Shown here: positions 1-8,968 of the stretch, piece after piece | Numbering within the stretch: the stretch's first letter is position 1 | Layout: each line of letters starts with the position of its first letter | Source of the DNA: Dysosmobacter acutus | GTDB taxonomy: Bacteria > Bacillota > Clostridia > Oscillospirales > Oscillospiraceae | Assembly: GCF_018919205.1 (NCBI RefSeq) | Contig: NZ_JAHLQN010000001.1 | Location: 806,001-870,000 of the forward strand | Reading direction: 5' to 3' | Length of the DNA: 64,000 bases | The notes under the pieces: generated by a model | Told to the model about the DNA's origin: nothing | What the model saw: only the letters and a program-made list of their open reading frames with translations | The model's database searches: none | Made by a program: the position numbers and the translations under genes

Positions 1-1488
1 GACGGGGGCGGACAGCTCCGACACCTCTTTGTAGATCTGGAAGAGCTTCATATACTTTGCGTGGTTTTCCGGATTGGGCAGGTAAGACTTCTTCATGCGG
101 ATGCAGGTCCTGGCGGCCTCCATCTCATCGGCGAAGACACCCACGCCCACGCCGGCCAGCAGCGCCCCGCCGAAGGAGGACTCCGCGTGCTCGGGCATTT
201 TGACCTCCAGGCCGAAGATATCGCTGACGATCTGGCACCACAGGGGGCTCTTGGCGCCGCCGCCGATGATCACAATGTCCTCCATGCTGGTAGTGAACTC
301 CTTGAGCACCTGGAGGCAGTCATAAAGGCTGAAGGCCACGCCCTCCAGAAGGGCACGGGCGAAATGGGCCTTGGTGTGGACCATGCTGACGCCGAAAAAG
401 TCGCCTCTTGCGTTGGGGTTGAAGAGGGGGCAGCGCTCACCCAACAGGTAGGGGTGGAAGATCAGCCCCTGGCAGCCCAACTCCGCGGAGGCGGCCTGCT
501 CATCCATCAGCCGGTAGACGTCCGTGCCCTCTTTTTCACACTGGGCCCACTCGGCCGGATACAGGCTGTCGCGCATCCAGCGGTAGGCGGAGGCGCAGCT
601 GTTGGTGGCTGTGACGGTATACCACTTGCCCTCGACAGAGTAAGGGTAGGTGAAGGATTTGGCGTGGGGATTGGCTTCATTTGTGACCAGGTTCACGTTG
701 CCGGCGGTGGCCAGCTTGATGATGATCTGGCCCTCATTGACGGCGCCGGCGCTGAAGTCCTCGGCCGCCGTATCGGAGCAGCCGGCGATGACGCTCAGGC
801 CCTCCGGCAGCCCCGTGCGCTCGGCCACCTCCCGGCGGACCGTGCCCACGATGTCCTTGGTCTTGCGGATCTCCGGCAGGACCGAGAGGGGCAGGTCAAT
901 GAGGCCGCACAGCTCGCCGGACCAGCACTCCCTGCGGGCGTCGTAGAGCAAACTGCCCTGGGCGTCCACCACGTCGGTGCAAAAGTCGCCGGTGACATAG
1001 GAACGAACATAGTCCTTGGTGAAGAGCAGGCGGCGGATTTTTGCGTAGTTTTCCGGCTCGTTCTCCCTGACCCACATCAGCTGGGGCAGCGTCCAGGTGG
1101 GGGTGGGCATCTGCATGCCGATCTCAAAGATGGTGCTGCCGTGGTCCTCCTTCAGCCGGCGGCACTGGTCGCCGCTGCGCTGATCGTTCCACATGATGCA
1201 CCGGCGGATCACCTGGCCCTGCTCATCAAGAAGCACGGCATTGTGGGTGGAGGCGGTGACTGCAAGGCCCAAAAGACCGTCAAACCCGTCGGACATCTGC
1301 TGGCGGCAGGACTGGACCGTGTTGACGAAAGCGTCGATCCAAAGCGCCGGGTCCTGTTCGGACCAGCCGGGCTTCATATGTTCGGATGGGTATTCCTGGA
1401 AGGCACTGGCCAAGATATTGCCCTCCGGGTCAATGACGGTGGCTTTGCAGCCTCCGGTTCCAAAGTCCACGCCGAATAGTTTTTTCAT
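1..1488 (-). CDS. FGGY-family carbohydrate kinase (xylulokinase-like), 3' end cut by window
   Basis: ATP-dependent sugar kinase of the FGGY (xylulokinase/glycerol kinase) superfamily, expected to phosphorylate a keto-sugar or polyol in the cytoplasm. The frame opens at ATG 1488 and stays open to base 1, giving 496 residues without a stop. That is about the full family length, so only the last few residues are missing. Visible motifs are the N-terminal phosphate-binding DFGTGGCKA (residues 8-16), the central GCSDTAAEDF, and the C-terminal adenosine-binding IIGGGAKSPLW. It lies 52 bp after the RpiR gene and is the last visible gene of the GrdBE/TRAP operon. Superfamily assignment is firm; the substrate is not. 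Confidence 0.9.
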   Translation of the reverse strand, partial: MKKLFGVDFGTGGCKATVIDPEGNILASAFQEYPSEHMKPGWSEQDPALWIDAFVNTVQSCRQQMSDGFDGLLGLAVTASTHNAVLLDEQGQVIRRCIMWNDQRSGDQCRRLKEDHGSTIFEIGMQMPTPTWTLPQLMWVRENEPENYAKIRRLLFTKDYVRSYVTGDFCTDVVDAQGSLLYDARRECWSGELCGLIDLPLSVLPEIRKTKDIVGTVRREVAERTGLPEGLSVIAGCSDTAAEDFSAGAVNEGQIIIKLATAGNVNLVTNEANPHAKSFTYPYSVEGKWYTVTATNSCASAYRWMRDSLYPAEWAQCEKEGTDVYRLMDEQAASAELGCQGLIFHPYLLGERCPLFNPNARGDFFGVSMVHTKAHFARALLEGVAFSLYDCLQVLKEFTTSMEDIVIIGGGAKSPLWCQIVSDIFGLEVKMPEHAESSFGGALLAGVGVGVFADEMEAARTCIRMKKSYLPNPENHAKYMKLFQIYKEVSELSAPV

Positions 1489-1540
1489 AGGATCTCCCCA
1501 TTCAAGCTGCGATGCCGCCCGGGAAATACGGAACCGCAGG

Positions 1541-2401
1541 TCAGTATTTTTTGACAATCAGCGCCTTTTCCAGCGCCTCAAAGTTGTCGATGGCCTGCTC
1601 GCCCATCTTCAGCGCCACCCCGGTGTAGAGGGTGTCGATGATGGTCAGCTCAGCCATACGGGAAGAGATGGCATAGGTGCGGTACCTGGTCTCCTGAGAG
1701 TAGGTGTACAGACGGATGTTGGCCAGTTTGGACACGGGGGAGATGCCGTTGTTGGTGATGGAGATCACCGTGGCTCCCCGCTCCCGGGCCAGCCGGGCGG
1801 CGTCCGCCGCGTTCCGGGAGCTGCCCGAGTGGGAGATGGCCAGCACCACGTCCTCCGCAGTCAGAGAGGAGACGGCGATCATCTGAAGATGGTCGTCGGT
1901 GTAGGCGTGGGCGTCCAGCCCCACACGGAGAAGCTTGTGCTGGGCATCCATGGCAATGGCGCCGGAGTTTCCGTTGCCCAGCACCACAATGCGCCGGGCG
2001 GAGCACAGCGCGTCGATGCTGCGATTGACGGCGGTGGTGTCCATGGCCCTCTGGGTCATCACCAAGGTTTCGATGGCGCTGTTGAAGATCTTTTCAATGA
2101 TGACCTCCGCCGGGGCGTCCGGCTGCAGGTCCTCATGGATCTTCTCCTGAGGCGTCACCAGCTCCCTGGCCACGCTGACCTTCAGCGCCTGAAAACCCCG
2201 GTAGCCCAGCTTGACGCACACCCGGGTGACGGTGGCCTCGCTGGTGCCCACCAGTTCGGCAAGCTCCGTGATGGAGGCGTAGATCAGCTGCCCCTGGTGG
2301 GCGGCCATATACTCCGCGGTCTCCCGCTCCTTTTTGGACAGGGAATCCAACTTTTCCTGCACACGGCTGTAAAAAGCGCCGCTGCCCATGTTCTCTTCCA
2401 T
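1541..2401 (-). CDS. RpiR/MurR-family transcriptional regulator (HTH + SIS)
   Basis: Regulator with an N-terminal HTH_6 domain (about residues 1-75, including TELAELVGTSEATVTRVCVK) and a C-terminal SIS sugar-phosphate isomerase fold (VVLGNGNSGAIAMD, LAISHSGSSRNAADAA). SIS domains in this family bind phosphosugars, so the ligand is probably the product of the neighbouring FGGY kinase. The frame opens at 2419, but ATG 2401 is preferred because AGGGGG lies about 7 nt before it. It sits between grdB and the kinase with its own likely promoter at 2444-2472. It probably controls this cluster, as repressor or activator. Confidence 0.9.
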   Translation of the reverse strand: MEENMGSGAFYSRVQEKLDSLSKKERETAEYMAAHQGQLIYASITELAELVGTSEATVTRVCVKLGYRGFQALKVSVARELVTPQEKIHEDLQPDAPAEVIIEKIFNSAIETLVMTQRAMDTTAVNRSIDALCSARRIVVLGNGNSGAIAMDAQHKLLRVGLDAHAYTDDHLQMIAVSSLTAEDVVLAISHSGSSRNAADAARLARERGATVISITNNGISPVSKLANIRLYTYSQETRYRTYAISSRMAELTIIDTLYTGVALKMGEQAIDNFEALEKALIVKKY

Positions 2402-2443
2402 TCGCTTTTGCCCCCTCATTGGACGTATTGTGTCATAAAATTT

Positions 2444-2472
2444 ATTTTACACGCAATCAGGCCCCGGAGCAA
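2444..2472 (-). promoter_or_regulatory. Candidate promoter for RpiR-kinase genes
   Basis: On the minus strand TTGCTC (2467-2472), a 17-bp spacer and TAAAAT (2444-2449) form a plausible sigma-A promoter in the 98-bp gap between grdB and the RpiR gene. The AT-rich stretch around the -10 box is nearly self-complementary and could be an operator. Confidence 0.4.
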
Positions 2473-2499
2473 ATGAAACTTCCAGAAAATCAGGCCTTT

Positions 2500-3810
2500 T
2501 TACAGAATATCCTCCACCTCGCCGCGTTTGCCGGGGCGGGTGAGCATATCCAGGGCCTTTTCCACATAGCGGCGGCGGGAGGTCTTCTCATCCGCCGGGC
2601 TCAGGGAGGGGTTCCCCACAGGACAGGTGATGGCAAAGCCGCGGAGAATCCGGGAGGAACCCACGGACTTTGCAATGTCCACCACCGCGCAGATCTGCGT
2701 GACGGGGATGCCCACACGTTCAATTTCCTTTACAATCGTTGACCCGCAACGAGTGCTGGTGCCTCAGGTGGAGGTGAGAATGGCGGCGGTGATGCCCTTG
2801 TCCAAAAGCGCCTGGGCAATCTTCTGGCCCTTGGCCTTGGAGGCCGCCACGGAGGCGCAGTTGCCGCAGGCAACATAGACCTCGTCGTCCAGATAACCTA
2901 AGGCTCCCTGCTCCACCTCTTCCCGGAGAACGTCCACGGGGAACAGGCGGTAGGGGTTTTCCATCACCCAGGTGCCGTCATAGCCGCTGTGGATGACGAA
3001 ATAGGGCTCCGCGATCAGCTGATCCCAGTTGTAGCAGCCTACGGTTGTGCTGCCGTTGGGCTTGAGCTTGTCGGGGTTGGTCTGAGGGATCAGTCCGCCG
3101 TCGCTGACCAGGGCCAGTCGGGCCGTCTTCAGATCGGCCACGGGAGGCGCGGGCTCCACCACATCGAAGTTGGGAGGCAGCAGCTCGCTTTTGAAGGGCT
3201 CTCCCTTGATCTTTTTCAGCAGCATCTCAATGGCCCGGTCCGCCGCGTTCTGAGGCTGCTCCTCGTTGAGAATGATGTCCCGGATCACATAGCCCTCGGA
3301 CTCTGCGCTGCCGATGTGCTCGTGCTTTAAAAGACGTGCTCCGATGCTGGCCATGGTGGGGGCCACCTTGCGCAGCGTGGAGGAGAGGATGGCGGTTTTG
3401 ACGATGTAGGTGTCCTTGCGGAAGAGGTCCACCGCCGGATTTTCCGGGAACATGCCGGTGACTGTGGGAATGCCAAGCTCGCGGCCCACCGCCGCGGCCA
3501 TGTTGCCGCAGCTGATGCCGTAGCGCCCTGCGTTGAAGGCGGGGCCGGCGATAAAGAGGTCGGGCTTCAGGCCGCGGACCAGTTCCACGCCCTCGGCCAC
3601 AGCCTTGTCCGTATTCTCTGCGAAATAGTTGTCGCCGCAGATCACAGTGCCCACCACGTCACAGTCGTCCTTCAGCAGGTTTTGAAACAGCAGGGCCGGG
3701 CCCACAGGCTCCTCTTTTACGCTGAAGCCCACATGGGCCATGTCCTCGCCGCCGATCTGACCGAAAAACTGGTTGACGTAGCAGACCACTCTCCATTTTT
3801 TCGCTTCCAT
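2500..3810 (-). CDS. grdB: Selenoprotein: glycine/betaine/sarcosine reductase component B subunit (GrdB family), in-frame UGA = Sec349
   Basis: Catalytic selenocysteine subunit of a glycine-reductase-type component B. These enzymes reductively cleave an N-substituted acetic acid (glycine, sarcosine, betaine) and pass the carboxymethyl group to selenoprotein A, which finally yields acetyl phosphate. The frame runs from ATG 3810 (AAGGAGG upstream) to an in-frame TGA at 2766-2764, then continues 87 residues to TAA at 2500. Around the TGA the protein reads TSTSTUGTSTRCGSTIVKE, matching the conserved GrdB selenocysteine motif. Total length of 436 residues equals the family norm only if UGA is read as Sec. 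It follows grdE by 14 bp. No grdA, grdC, grdD or sel genes are in the window, so these must lie elsewhere. The substrate is unknown. Confidence 0.92.
2737..2766 (-). promoter_or_regulatory. Sec UGA codon and candidate bacterial SECIS hairpin in grdB
   Basis: The UGA (2766-2764) is followed after 12 nt by a small hairpin, CGTTG-CGGGT-CAACG (2751-2737). Bacterial SECIS elements sit directly 3' of the UGA inside the coding region and recruit SelB. The hairpin is short, so the element rests mainly on position and on the conserved protein context. Confidence 0.6.
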
Positions 3811-3824
3811 ATGTCCCTCCTTTC

Positions 3825-5129
3825 TCAATAGTCCACGGCCATGCCGTAGGAATAGCCCACCTGACTCATCAGGCCCACCTGCTTCATATAGGTGGAGCGG
3901 ACCTGGCCCTTGGCGGGATCGCCGGTGGCGATCTTGTGGCCGCCGATGACGCCGTCGTCGCCGCTGAGATACAGCGCGTCCTCGGGTCCGCCCAAAAGGG
4001 TTTCCACAGGGGGCAGGGTAAAGTTGTGGTAATAGGTGCCGGAGCAGACAATGGAGTCCACATTCTGCTCGCTGATCATGCACTCAATGGCCAGGTTGCT
4101 CTTGCCGTTGAGGATCTGGATGATGGGTACGGCCTTGATGCCCAACTTTTCCGCCTCGCTGGCGATGGCGCCCACGCACAGCGTGGAGGCGCCGCCCACG
4201 CCCTTGGTGACAATGACGCCGTCGGCGTGGAAGACCTCTTTGAGGAGGTTGGCCGCCATTTTGGAGACCAGATAGCGGTGCTTTGCCTCCACGGAGGTGA
4301 CGGTGATCAGCACGCCGGCAAAGTTCAAATCCTTGCCGTGGCGGCGCATCAGCTCCACGATCACGGGGTGGTTCTGAATCTCATAGGTGGTGACGCAGCG
4401 GAAGCCGCCGCACAGGGAGATGGCGCCGTCCAGGATCTCCGTGGGCTGCATGATGAGGGGCAGGCTGTCGGGGACAGCGTTGCCGTAGACCATGGGCTCA
4501 CGGTAGTTCTGGGTGTCGTACTGCTTGGAATAGATCTGATAGGAGTAGGCGATGGAGGGAAGGTCCGGATACTGCGTCTCGTTGTCAAAGGTCTCGGAGC
4601 TGTCGGCCTCCACACCCAAGGTGGCCTTGGCAAGCATGACGCTGGTCTTGTATCCCACCCGGCGCACCGCCTCGCGGTAGTCGCGGAAATCCGCGTTCTC
4701 CGGGGCCATGGGCTCGATGACCAGCTCCGGCATCTTGGCATAGGGGTTGATGGCGGCGCATTCGCCGCTCATGTCAAAGGAACCCCACTTCCGGGACCAG
4801 TAGGTGTCGTTCTGGCACAGGACGATGCCCATGCCGTTCACCGCCCGGGTGATACCGGAACCGGCGATCTCGTACTCCTCCGTCAGCACGCCGGGCCAGT
4901 CAATGTTACCGGAGATCTTGCACCGGGGCTGCACCACATCCACCACATTGATGATGCGGGTGGAGTCCCCGGGACGGGCAATGTCAATTTTCAGAGTGTC
5001 GAAGCAGGGCTCCCCGGCGGCAAATGCCAGGATATCCTCTTTGTTCACATAGAGGATTCCATCACGGAAGCAGGTCTCGGCTCCGAACTGCAGATCCTTG
5101 ATCTGGATGGTTTCAACGGTTAACTTCAT
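3825..5129 (-). CDS. grdE: Component B proprotein subunit of glycine/betaine/sarcosine-type reductase (GrdE family)
   Basis: Partner of GrdB: the GrdE/GrdG/GrdI-type proprotein that known systems cleave at an internal cysteine to give two chains, one carrying a carbonyl (pyruvoyl-like) cofactor for substrate binding. The 434-residue length matches the family. The region around residues 230-250 (TEILDGAISLCGGFRC, Cys240 and Cys245) aligns roughly with the processing site of known GrdE but is shorter and reads differently, suggesting a divergent subfamily. ATG 5129 has AAGGAG about 9 nt upstream. The TGA at 3825 is taken as a normal stop because grdB starts 14 bp later with its own ribosome site. 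Family sure; substrate and cleavage residue inferred. Confidence 0.88.
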   Translation of the reverse strand: MKLTVETIQIKDLQFGAETCFRDGILYVNKEDILAFAAGEPCFDTLKIDIARPGDSTRIINVVDVVQPRCKISGNIDWPGVLTEEYEIAGSGITRAVNGMGIVLCQNDTYWSRKWGSFDMSGECAAINPYAKMPELVIEPMAPENADFRDYREAVRRVGYKTSVMLAKATLGVEADSSETFDNETQYPDLPSIAYSYQIYSKQYDTQNYREPMVYGNAVPDSLPLIMQPTEILDGAISLCGGFRCVTTYEIQNHPVIVELMRRHGKDLNFAGVLITVTSVEAKHRYLVSKMAANLLKEVFHADGVIVTKGVGGASTLCVGAIASEAEKLGIKAVPIIQILNGKSNLAIECMISEQNVDSIVCSGTYYHNFTLPPVETLLGGPEDALYLSGDDGVIGGHKIATGDPAKGQVRSTYMKQVGLMSQVGYSYGMAVDY

Positions 5130-5151
5130 TGGATCAGACTCCTTATAAAAA

Positions 5152-6435
5152 CTACGCGCCCATCAAAAGGTTGGGTACAAATGTGATAATCGGCGGGAAG
5201 AGGTAGGCAAGAATCATGACGGCCAGGACGATCAGCACCACTGGCGCCACGTATTTGACCGCCTCCTTAAACGGGGCTTCAGCGATGTTCATGGACAGGA
5301 AGAGATACAGGCCCACCGGAGGCGTCAGGCCGCCCACCACGGTTGCGATGGAGAAGATGACGCCAAACACCAGGGGGTCCACGCCAAGGCTGGTGACAAT
5401 GGGATATACAATGGGGAGGATGACCGCGGTAGCGGCCAGAGTCTCCATAAAGCAGCCGATGACCAGCATCAGAACAATGATGATCAGCACCACCAGAGTG
5501 GGGTCATTGGTGACGGAGAGCATGAAGTTCTTGATGGTGGTGGCCAGGTTCTCACGGGCGAAAATGTAGGAATAGATGTTGGAGATGCCCATAATCATCA
5601 TCAGCATGGCGGAGGAAGAAGCCGCCCGCTTGAAGATGTTCACCAGGTCCTTCAGGTGCAGCGTGCGGTAAATAAAGAAGCCGCAGATCAGGCCATAGAG
5701 GCAGGCAACGATGCCGGACTCGGTGGCGGTAAACACGCCGGAGATGACGCCGCCCACAATGATGAGCGGGGTGATGAGGGCAAAGAAGGCATTTTTAAAG
5801 GCCTTCCATACATTTTTCCAGCTGAATGCTCCGCTGCCCGCGTCCACGTTGTGTTTCCCGGCGTACCAGCGGCACAGGATCATCAGGCAGATGCCGATGA
5901 TGATGCCGGGGATCAGACCGCCGATGAAGAGCTTGCCGATGGAAAAGCCGGTCAGGGAGGCAAACACGATCATGTTGGTGCTGGGGGGAATGATGGGGCC
6001 CAGGGCGCCGGAACCGGCGATCAGGGCGGCGATGAAGGAGCGCTTGTAGCCGGCGGCCCTGAGTTCAGGGACCGTCAGGGAGCCCACCGCGCTCATGGTG
6101 GCCGCACCGGAGCCGGAGATGCCGGCAAAGATCATGTTGGCCAGCACGGAAACCATGCCGAGGCCGCCGCGGACCTGAGAAATGCAGGCGCGGCAGAAGT
6201 CCAGAATCCGCTTGGACAGCTTGGCGCCGCCCAGGATCTCACCGGCCAGGATAAAGAGGGGACCGGCCATCAGAGAAAAGGAGTTCATGCCGCGGACCGC
6301 CTGCTGCACGGCCATAAAGGGGGCGATGTCGCTGCCGAACAGAATGGCCAGCAGGCCGGAGAGGCCGATGGCAAAGCTGACGGGCACGCCCACCACAAGA
6401 AATACCAGAAGGGTGACTACTGCAATTGGTATCAT
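5152..6435 (-). CDS. dctM: TRAP transporter large permease (DctM)
   Basis: Large membrane subunit of a tripartite ATP-independent periplasmic (TRAP) transporter, which imports organic anions, often carboxylates or sugar acids, driven by an ion gradient. The 427 residues are hydrophobic throughout with about 11-12 segments. Family motifs include GSGAATMSAVGSLTVPEL near residue 110, GALGPIIPPSTNMI near 145 and GGLTPPVGLYLF near the C-terminus. Its ATG directly follows the dctQ stop codon, so the two are translationally coupled. grdE follows after 22 bp, linking uptake to the selenoenzyme. Confidence 0.95.
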   Translation of the reverse strand: MIPIAVVTLLVFLVVGVPVSFAIGLSGLLAILFGSDIAPFMAVQQAVRGMNSFSLMAGPLFILAGEILGGAKLSKRILDFCRACISQVRGGLGMVSVLANMIFAGISGSGAATMSAVGSLTVPELRAAGYKRSFIAALIAGSGALGPIIPPSTNMIVFASLTGFSIGKLFIGGLIPGIIIGICLMILCRWYAGKHNVDAGSGAFSWKNVWKAFKNAFFALITPLIIVGGVISGVFTATESGIVACLYGLICGFFIYRTLHLKDLVNIFKRAASSSAMLMMIMGISNIYSYIFARENLATTIKNFMLSVTNDPTLVVLIIIVLMLVIGCFMETLAATAVILPIVYPIVTSLGVDPLVFGVIFSIATVVGGLTPPVGLYLFLSMNIAEAPFKEAVKYVAPVVLIVLAVMILAYLFPPIITFVPNLLMGA

Positions 6436-6927
6436 TTACTTTTCCCCCTTTGCATACTGCTTGGCCAGCTTGGGAATGGCGCTGGCATAGGAGCAGAGCA
6501 TCATGACAATTCCAAGAGGCACTGCCGCATAGATGTAGGAATAGGGAATCTGAATGGCGGCGCCTAAGGAGCTTCCGCTCTTTTGCACCAGGGCGATGGA
6601 GCCGGGGAAGAACATGATGAGGAACACCACGCAGATCAGCCGGGAGATGACGAACAGGGCCGCCCGGACCTTATTGCTCTTCAAAAAGCTGATGACGATA
6701 TCCACCGACACGTGGCCGTCCACACGGATGGTCAGAGCGGAGCCGATGAAGGTGAGGTAGATGCCGCAAAAGCGCATGGCCTCCTCCGTCCAGGGGGGAG
6801 CGGCGTGGAAGATAAAGCGGCCGAAGACCTGGACGGAGCCCAGAATCAGGATCAGAATAAACAGGGCCATACAGAGGTAGGTCTGTATGTTTTCGATGAC
6901 GCGGTCGATTTTCAATAGTGTTTTCAT
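6436..6927 (-). CDS. dctQ: TRAP transporter small permease (DctQ)
   Basis: Small membrane subunit of the TRAP transporter, 163 residues with four predicted helices. It carries the DctQ signature stretch FHAAPPWTEEAMRFCGIYL (about residues 38-56) and then RVDGHVSVDIVISFL. It ends exactly where dctM begins. A strong hairpin separates it from dctP. Confidence 0.93.
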   Translation of the reverse strand: MKTLLKIDRVIENIQTYLCMALFILILILGSVQVFGRFIFHAAPPWTEEAMRFCGIYLTFIGSALTIRVDGHVSVDIVISFLKSNKVRAALFVISRLICVVFLIMFFPGSIALVQKSGSSLGAAIQIPYSYIYAAVPLGIVMMLCSYASAIPKLAKQYAKGEK

Positions 6928-6952
6928 TCGCTTACCTGCCTTTCAATTGGAA

Positions 6953-6989
6953 GATGCGTGCGCACGAACGAGTCCGGTGCGCACGCATC
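6953..6989 (-). repeat. 13-bp perfect hairpin between dctP and dctQ
   Basis: Bases 6953-6965 and 6977-6989 are perfect inverted repeats (GATGCGTGCGCAC) around an 11-nt loop. There is no T-run, so it is not a classical terminator. It more likely protects the 3' end of the upstream dctP message or limits read-through, as REP-type hairpins do after binding-protein genes. Confidence 0.75.
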
Positions 6990-7020
6990 ACAAGCCGGCA
7001 ATACTGGCTTTTGCTGGACC

Positions 7021-8091
7021 TTAGCCGTTCAGGGCTTCCATCTGAGCAATCAGATCGGCCTGGCCGTATTCATCTGCATACTTATCATAGATGGACTGGC
7101 AGGCGTCTCTCATGCGCTGGCGCTCCGCGTCGGAGACCTCATTGATCTCAACGCCGGCGTCGGCAATGGTCTTCTCCGCCTCGATGCCCAGGGCCTCACG
7201 GTCCGCCAGCTGCTTGGCCTGATTCTCTGCCAGGCACTCAACCAGAATCTGCTGCAGGTCCTCGGGGATGGAATTCCACTTGTCCTCGTTGATCAGGACG
7301 ATGTAAGCCTGGCTCAGGTGACCGATCTTGGACATGTACTTGCCGATCTCCTGCAGGTTCATGCTCACAAGACCCACGTCATCGGCTTCCACCGCGTCGG
7401 CAACGCCCTGCTGCAAAACAGTGTAGGCCTCGCTCCAGGCGGAGGTGACGGTGCTGGCGCCCAGGGCGTTCCAGAGGTTCACGTACATCTCGGTCTCGGG
7501 GGTGCGCATCTTCAGACCCTTGATATCCTCCAGGGTGTTGATGGGATGGTTTTTCAGCAGGGGCTGACGGATGCCGTTGGAATAAGTGGTCAGAAGCTTC
7601 AGTCCGGTGCCCTCCAGCATCTCGGGAACGGCCTCGGGGATGATCTCATTGATGACCTTGATCTGAGAGGCCAGGTCCTTGTTCAGGAAGGGCAGGTTGA
7701 ACACGCCAAGCTCAGGCAGGTTCAGCGCGGAAGCCCAGTCAGAGGCGTCGGCAAAGGTGATGTCCAGGGTGCCCATGGTGACCTGCTCCATCATCTCGCG
7801 GGCGGAGCCCAGCTGGCTGGCGGGATAGATGTTGAGCTGGATACGGCCGCCGGAGCGCTCTTCCACCAGGGGCTTGAGCTCTTCCGGAGCAATGTAAAGC
7901 GCGTGGCCGGGGTTCTGAATGTGGCCGAATTCCAGGACCACCTCAGGCTCGCCGGAACCGCCGGAGCTGCCCGAGGAAGCGGAGCCAGAGGAGCTTCCGC
8001 CGCTGGCAGCGCCGCCGCCACCGCCGCCACAGGCGGCCAGCATGCACACGCAGAGCAGTGCAGACAGAGTTGCAACAATCTTCTTTTTCAT
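7021..8091 (-). CDS. dctP: TRAP transporter solute-binding lipoprotein (DctP)
   Basis: Extracytoplasmic solute receptor of the TRAP system, 356 residues. The start is ATG 8091 (GGGAGGT 6 nt upstream) rather than the open frame at 8115. A lipoprotein signal ends in LAAC at residues 18-21, followed by a Gly/Ser-rich linker and the DctP fold, including a run near ELGVFNLPFLN and GLKMRTPETEMYVNLWNALGA, where the ligand-binding arginine normally lies. The protein is anchored outside the membrane. Which carboxylate it binds cannot be read from sequence; the operon suggests a substituted glycine or sugar-acid-like compound. Confidence 0.95.
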   Translation of the reverse strand: MKKKIVATLSALLCVCMLAACGGGGGGAASGGSSSGSASSGSSGGSGEPEVVLEFGHIQNPGHALYIAPEELKPLVEERSGGRIQLNIYPASQLGSAREMMEQVTMGTLDITFADASDWASALNLPELGVFNLPFLNKDLASQIKVINEIIPEAVPEMLEGTGLKLLTTYSNGIRQPLLKNHPINTLEDIKGLKMRTPETEMYVNLWNALGASTVTSAWSEAYTVLQQGVADAVEADDVGLVSMNLQEIGKYMSKIGHLSQAYIVLINEDKWNSIPEDLQQILVECLAENQAKQLADREALGIEAEKTIADAGVEINEVSDAERQRMRDACQSIYDKYADEYGQADLIAQMEALNG

Positions 8092-8138
8092 AGTGTACCT
8101 CCCATAATTCAACAAACGTCTTTTATTTTCAGGCCTGT

Positions 8139-8939
8139 TTACAGCCTTACTTGTCCGCAGGTGATGGAGAAATTGCTTCCCGTGGTGGCCCGGCCCAGAT
8201 CGCTGCAGAGCATGGCGGCCCAGTTGCCGATCTCTTCGATCTCAAGGAGCCGGTGGGTGGGGATCAGGTCCGCAAAGTAGTTGTAGCCGCCCTCCTCATC
8301 CGTGCCCAGCTGCTCGGCCATGCGGGCGATGGAGTTTACCATCATGGGGGTCCGGACAAAGCAGGGGCAGATGGCATGGACCAGGATATTGTCCTTGGCC
8401 AGCTCGTTGCCCCAGATGCGGGTGAGGTGGGAGACGGCGGCCTTGGAGGCGGAATAGGCGCTGTAGGTTTCGGTGGTCAGGAACGCCTGAGAGGAAGAGG
8501 TGTTGACGATGCGTCCCCAGCCGGCCTTCTTCATGTAGGGCACGGCGTGCTTGGTGCAGATGACCACGCCGTGGATGTTGATGTCCGAGACCTTCCGGAA
8601 CCGGTCCATATCCAGGTCCTGAACCAGGTCCTTATAGATGATGCCGGCGTTGTTGCAGAGGATATCCAGTTTGCCGTACTTCTCCGCGATTTTGGCAAAT
8701 ACCTCCTTCACATTCTCCTCGTCGGTCACGTCCATGATCATGCGGTCGATGTCCGGGCAGAGCGTATGCTCGGCGCCCTCCTGGTCCGGCTTGAAGACAA
8801 TGTCGGTTGCCACAACCGTGGCTCCGGCGTCACAAAGGGCATTGGCGATTCCAAGGCCGTTTCCCTGGGCCGCCCCGGTGACCACGGCCACATGGCCGCT
8901 GAGATCAAAGAGTTTTGCAAAGCGGTTTAGATTTTGCAT
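8139..8939 (-). CDS. SDR-family NAD(P)-dependent oxidoreductase
   Basis: Classical short-chain dehydrogenase/reductase of 266 residues. It has the nucleotide-binding TGAAQGNGLG (about residues 21-30), the structural NNAG motif, the catalytic serine in NTSSSQAF and the YSAYSASK active-site tyrosine/lysine. An acidic residue after the second strand (TDIVF) suggests a preference for NAD. It is the second gene of the operon, 47 bp before dctP and 29 bp after the GldA-like gene. It probably oxidises or reduces an alcohol or ketone group of the imported substrate. Confidence 0.93.
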   Translation of the reverse strand: MQNLNRFAKLFDLSGHVAVVTGAAQGNGLGIANALCDAGATVVATDIVFKPDQEGAEHTLCPDIDRMIMDVTDEENVKEVFAKIAEKYGKLDILCNNAGIIYKDLVQDLDMDRFRKVSDINIHGVVICTKHAVPYMKKAGWGRIVNTSSSQAFLTTETYSAYSASKAAVSHLTRIWGNELAKDNILVHAICPCFVRTPMMVNSIARMAEQLGTDEEGGYNYFADLIPTHRLLEIEEIGNWAAMLCSDLGRATTGSNFSITCGQVRL

Positions 8940-8968
8940 GAGCGGGTACTCCCTTCCGTCTTTTATTT

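Noticed and set aside
61-1479. Long plus-strand open frame opposite the FGGY kinase (and similar ones opposite grdE, the GldA-like gene and atpB).
   Set aside because: Antisense shadows of high-GC genes: no ribosome sites, low-complexity Ala/Gly/His-rich translations, and the opposite strand has clear families.
3825-3827. TGA at the end of grdE as a second selenocysteine codon.
   Set aside because: The protein is already full length, grdB starts 14 bp later with its own ribosome site, and no homologous extension follows.
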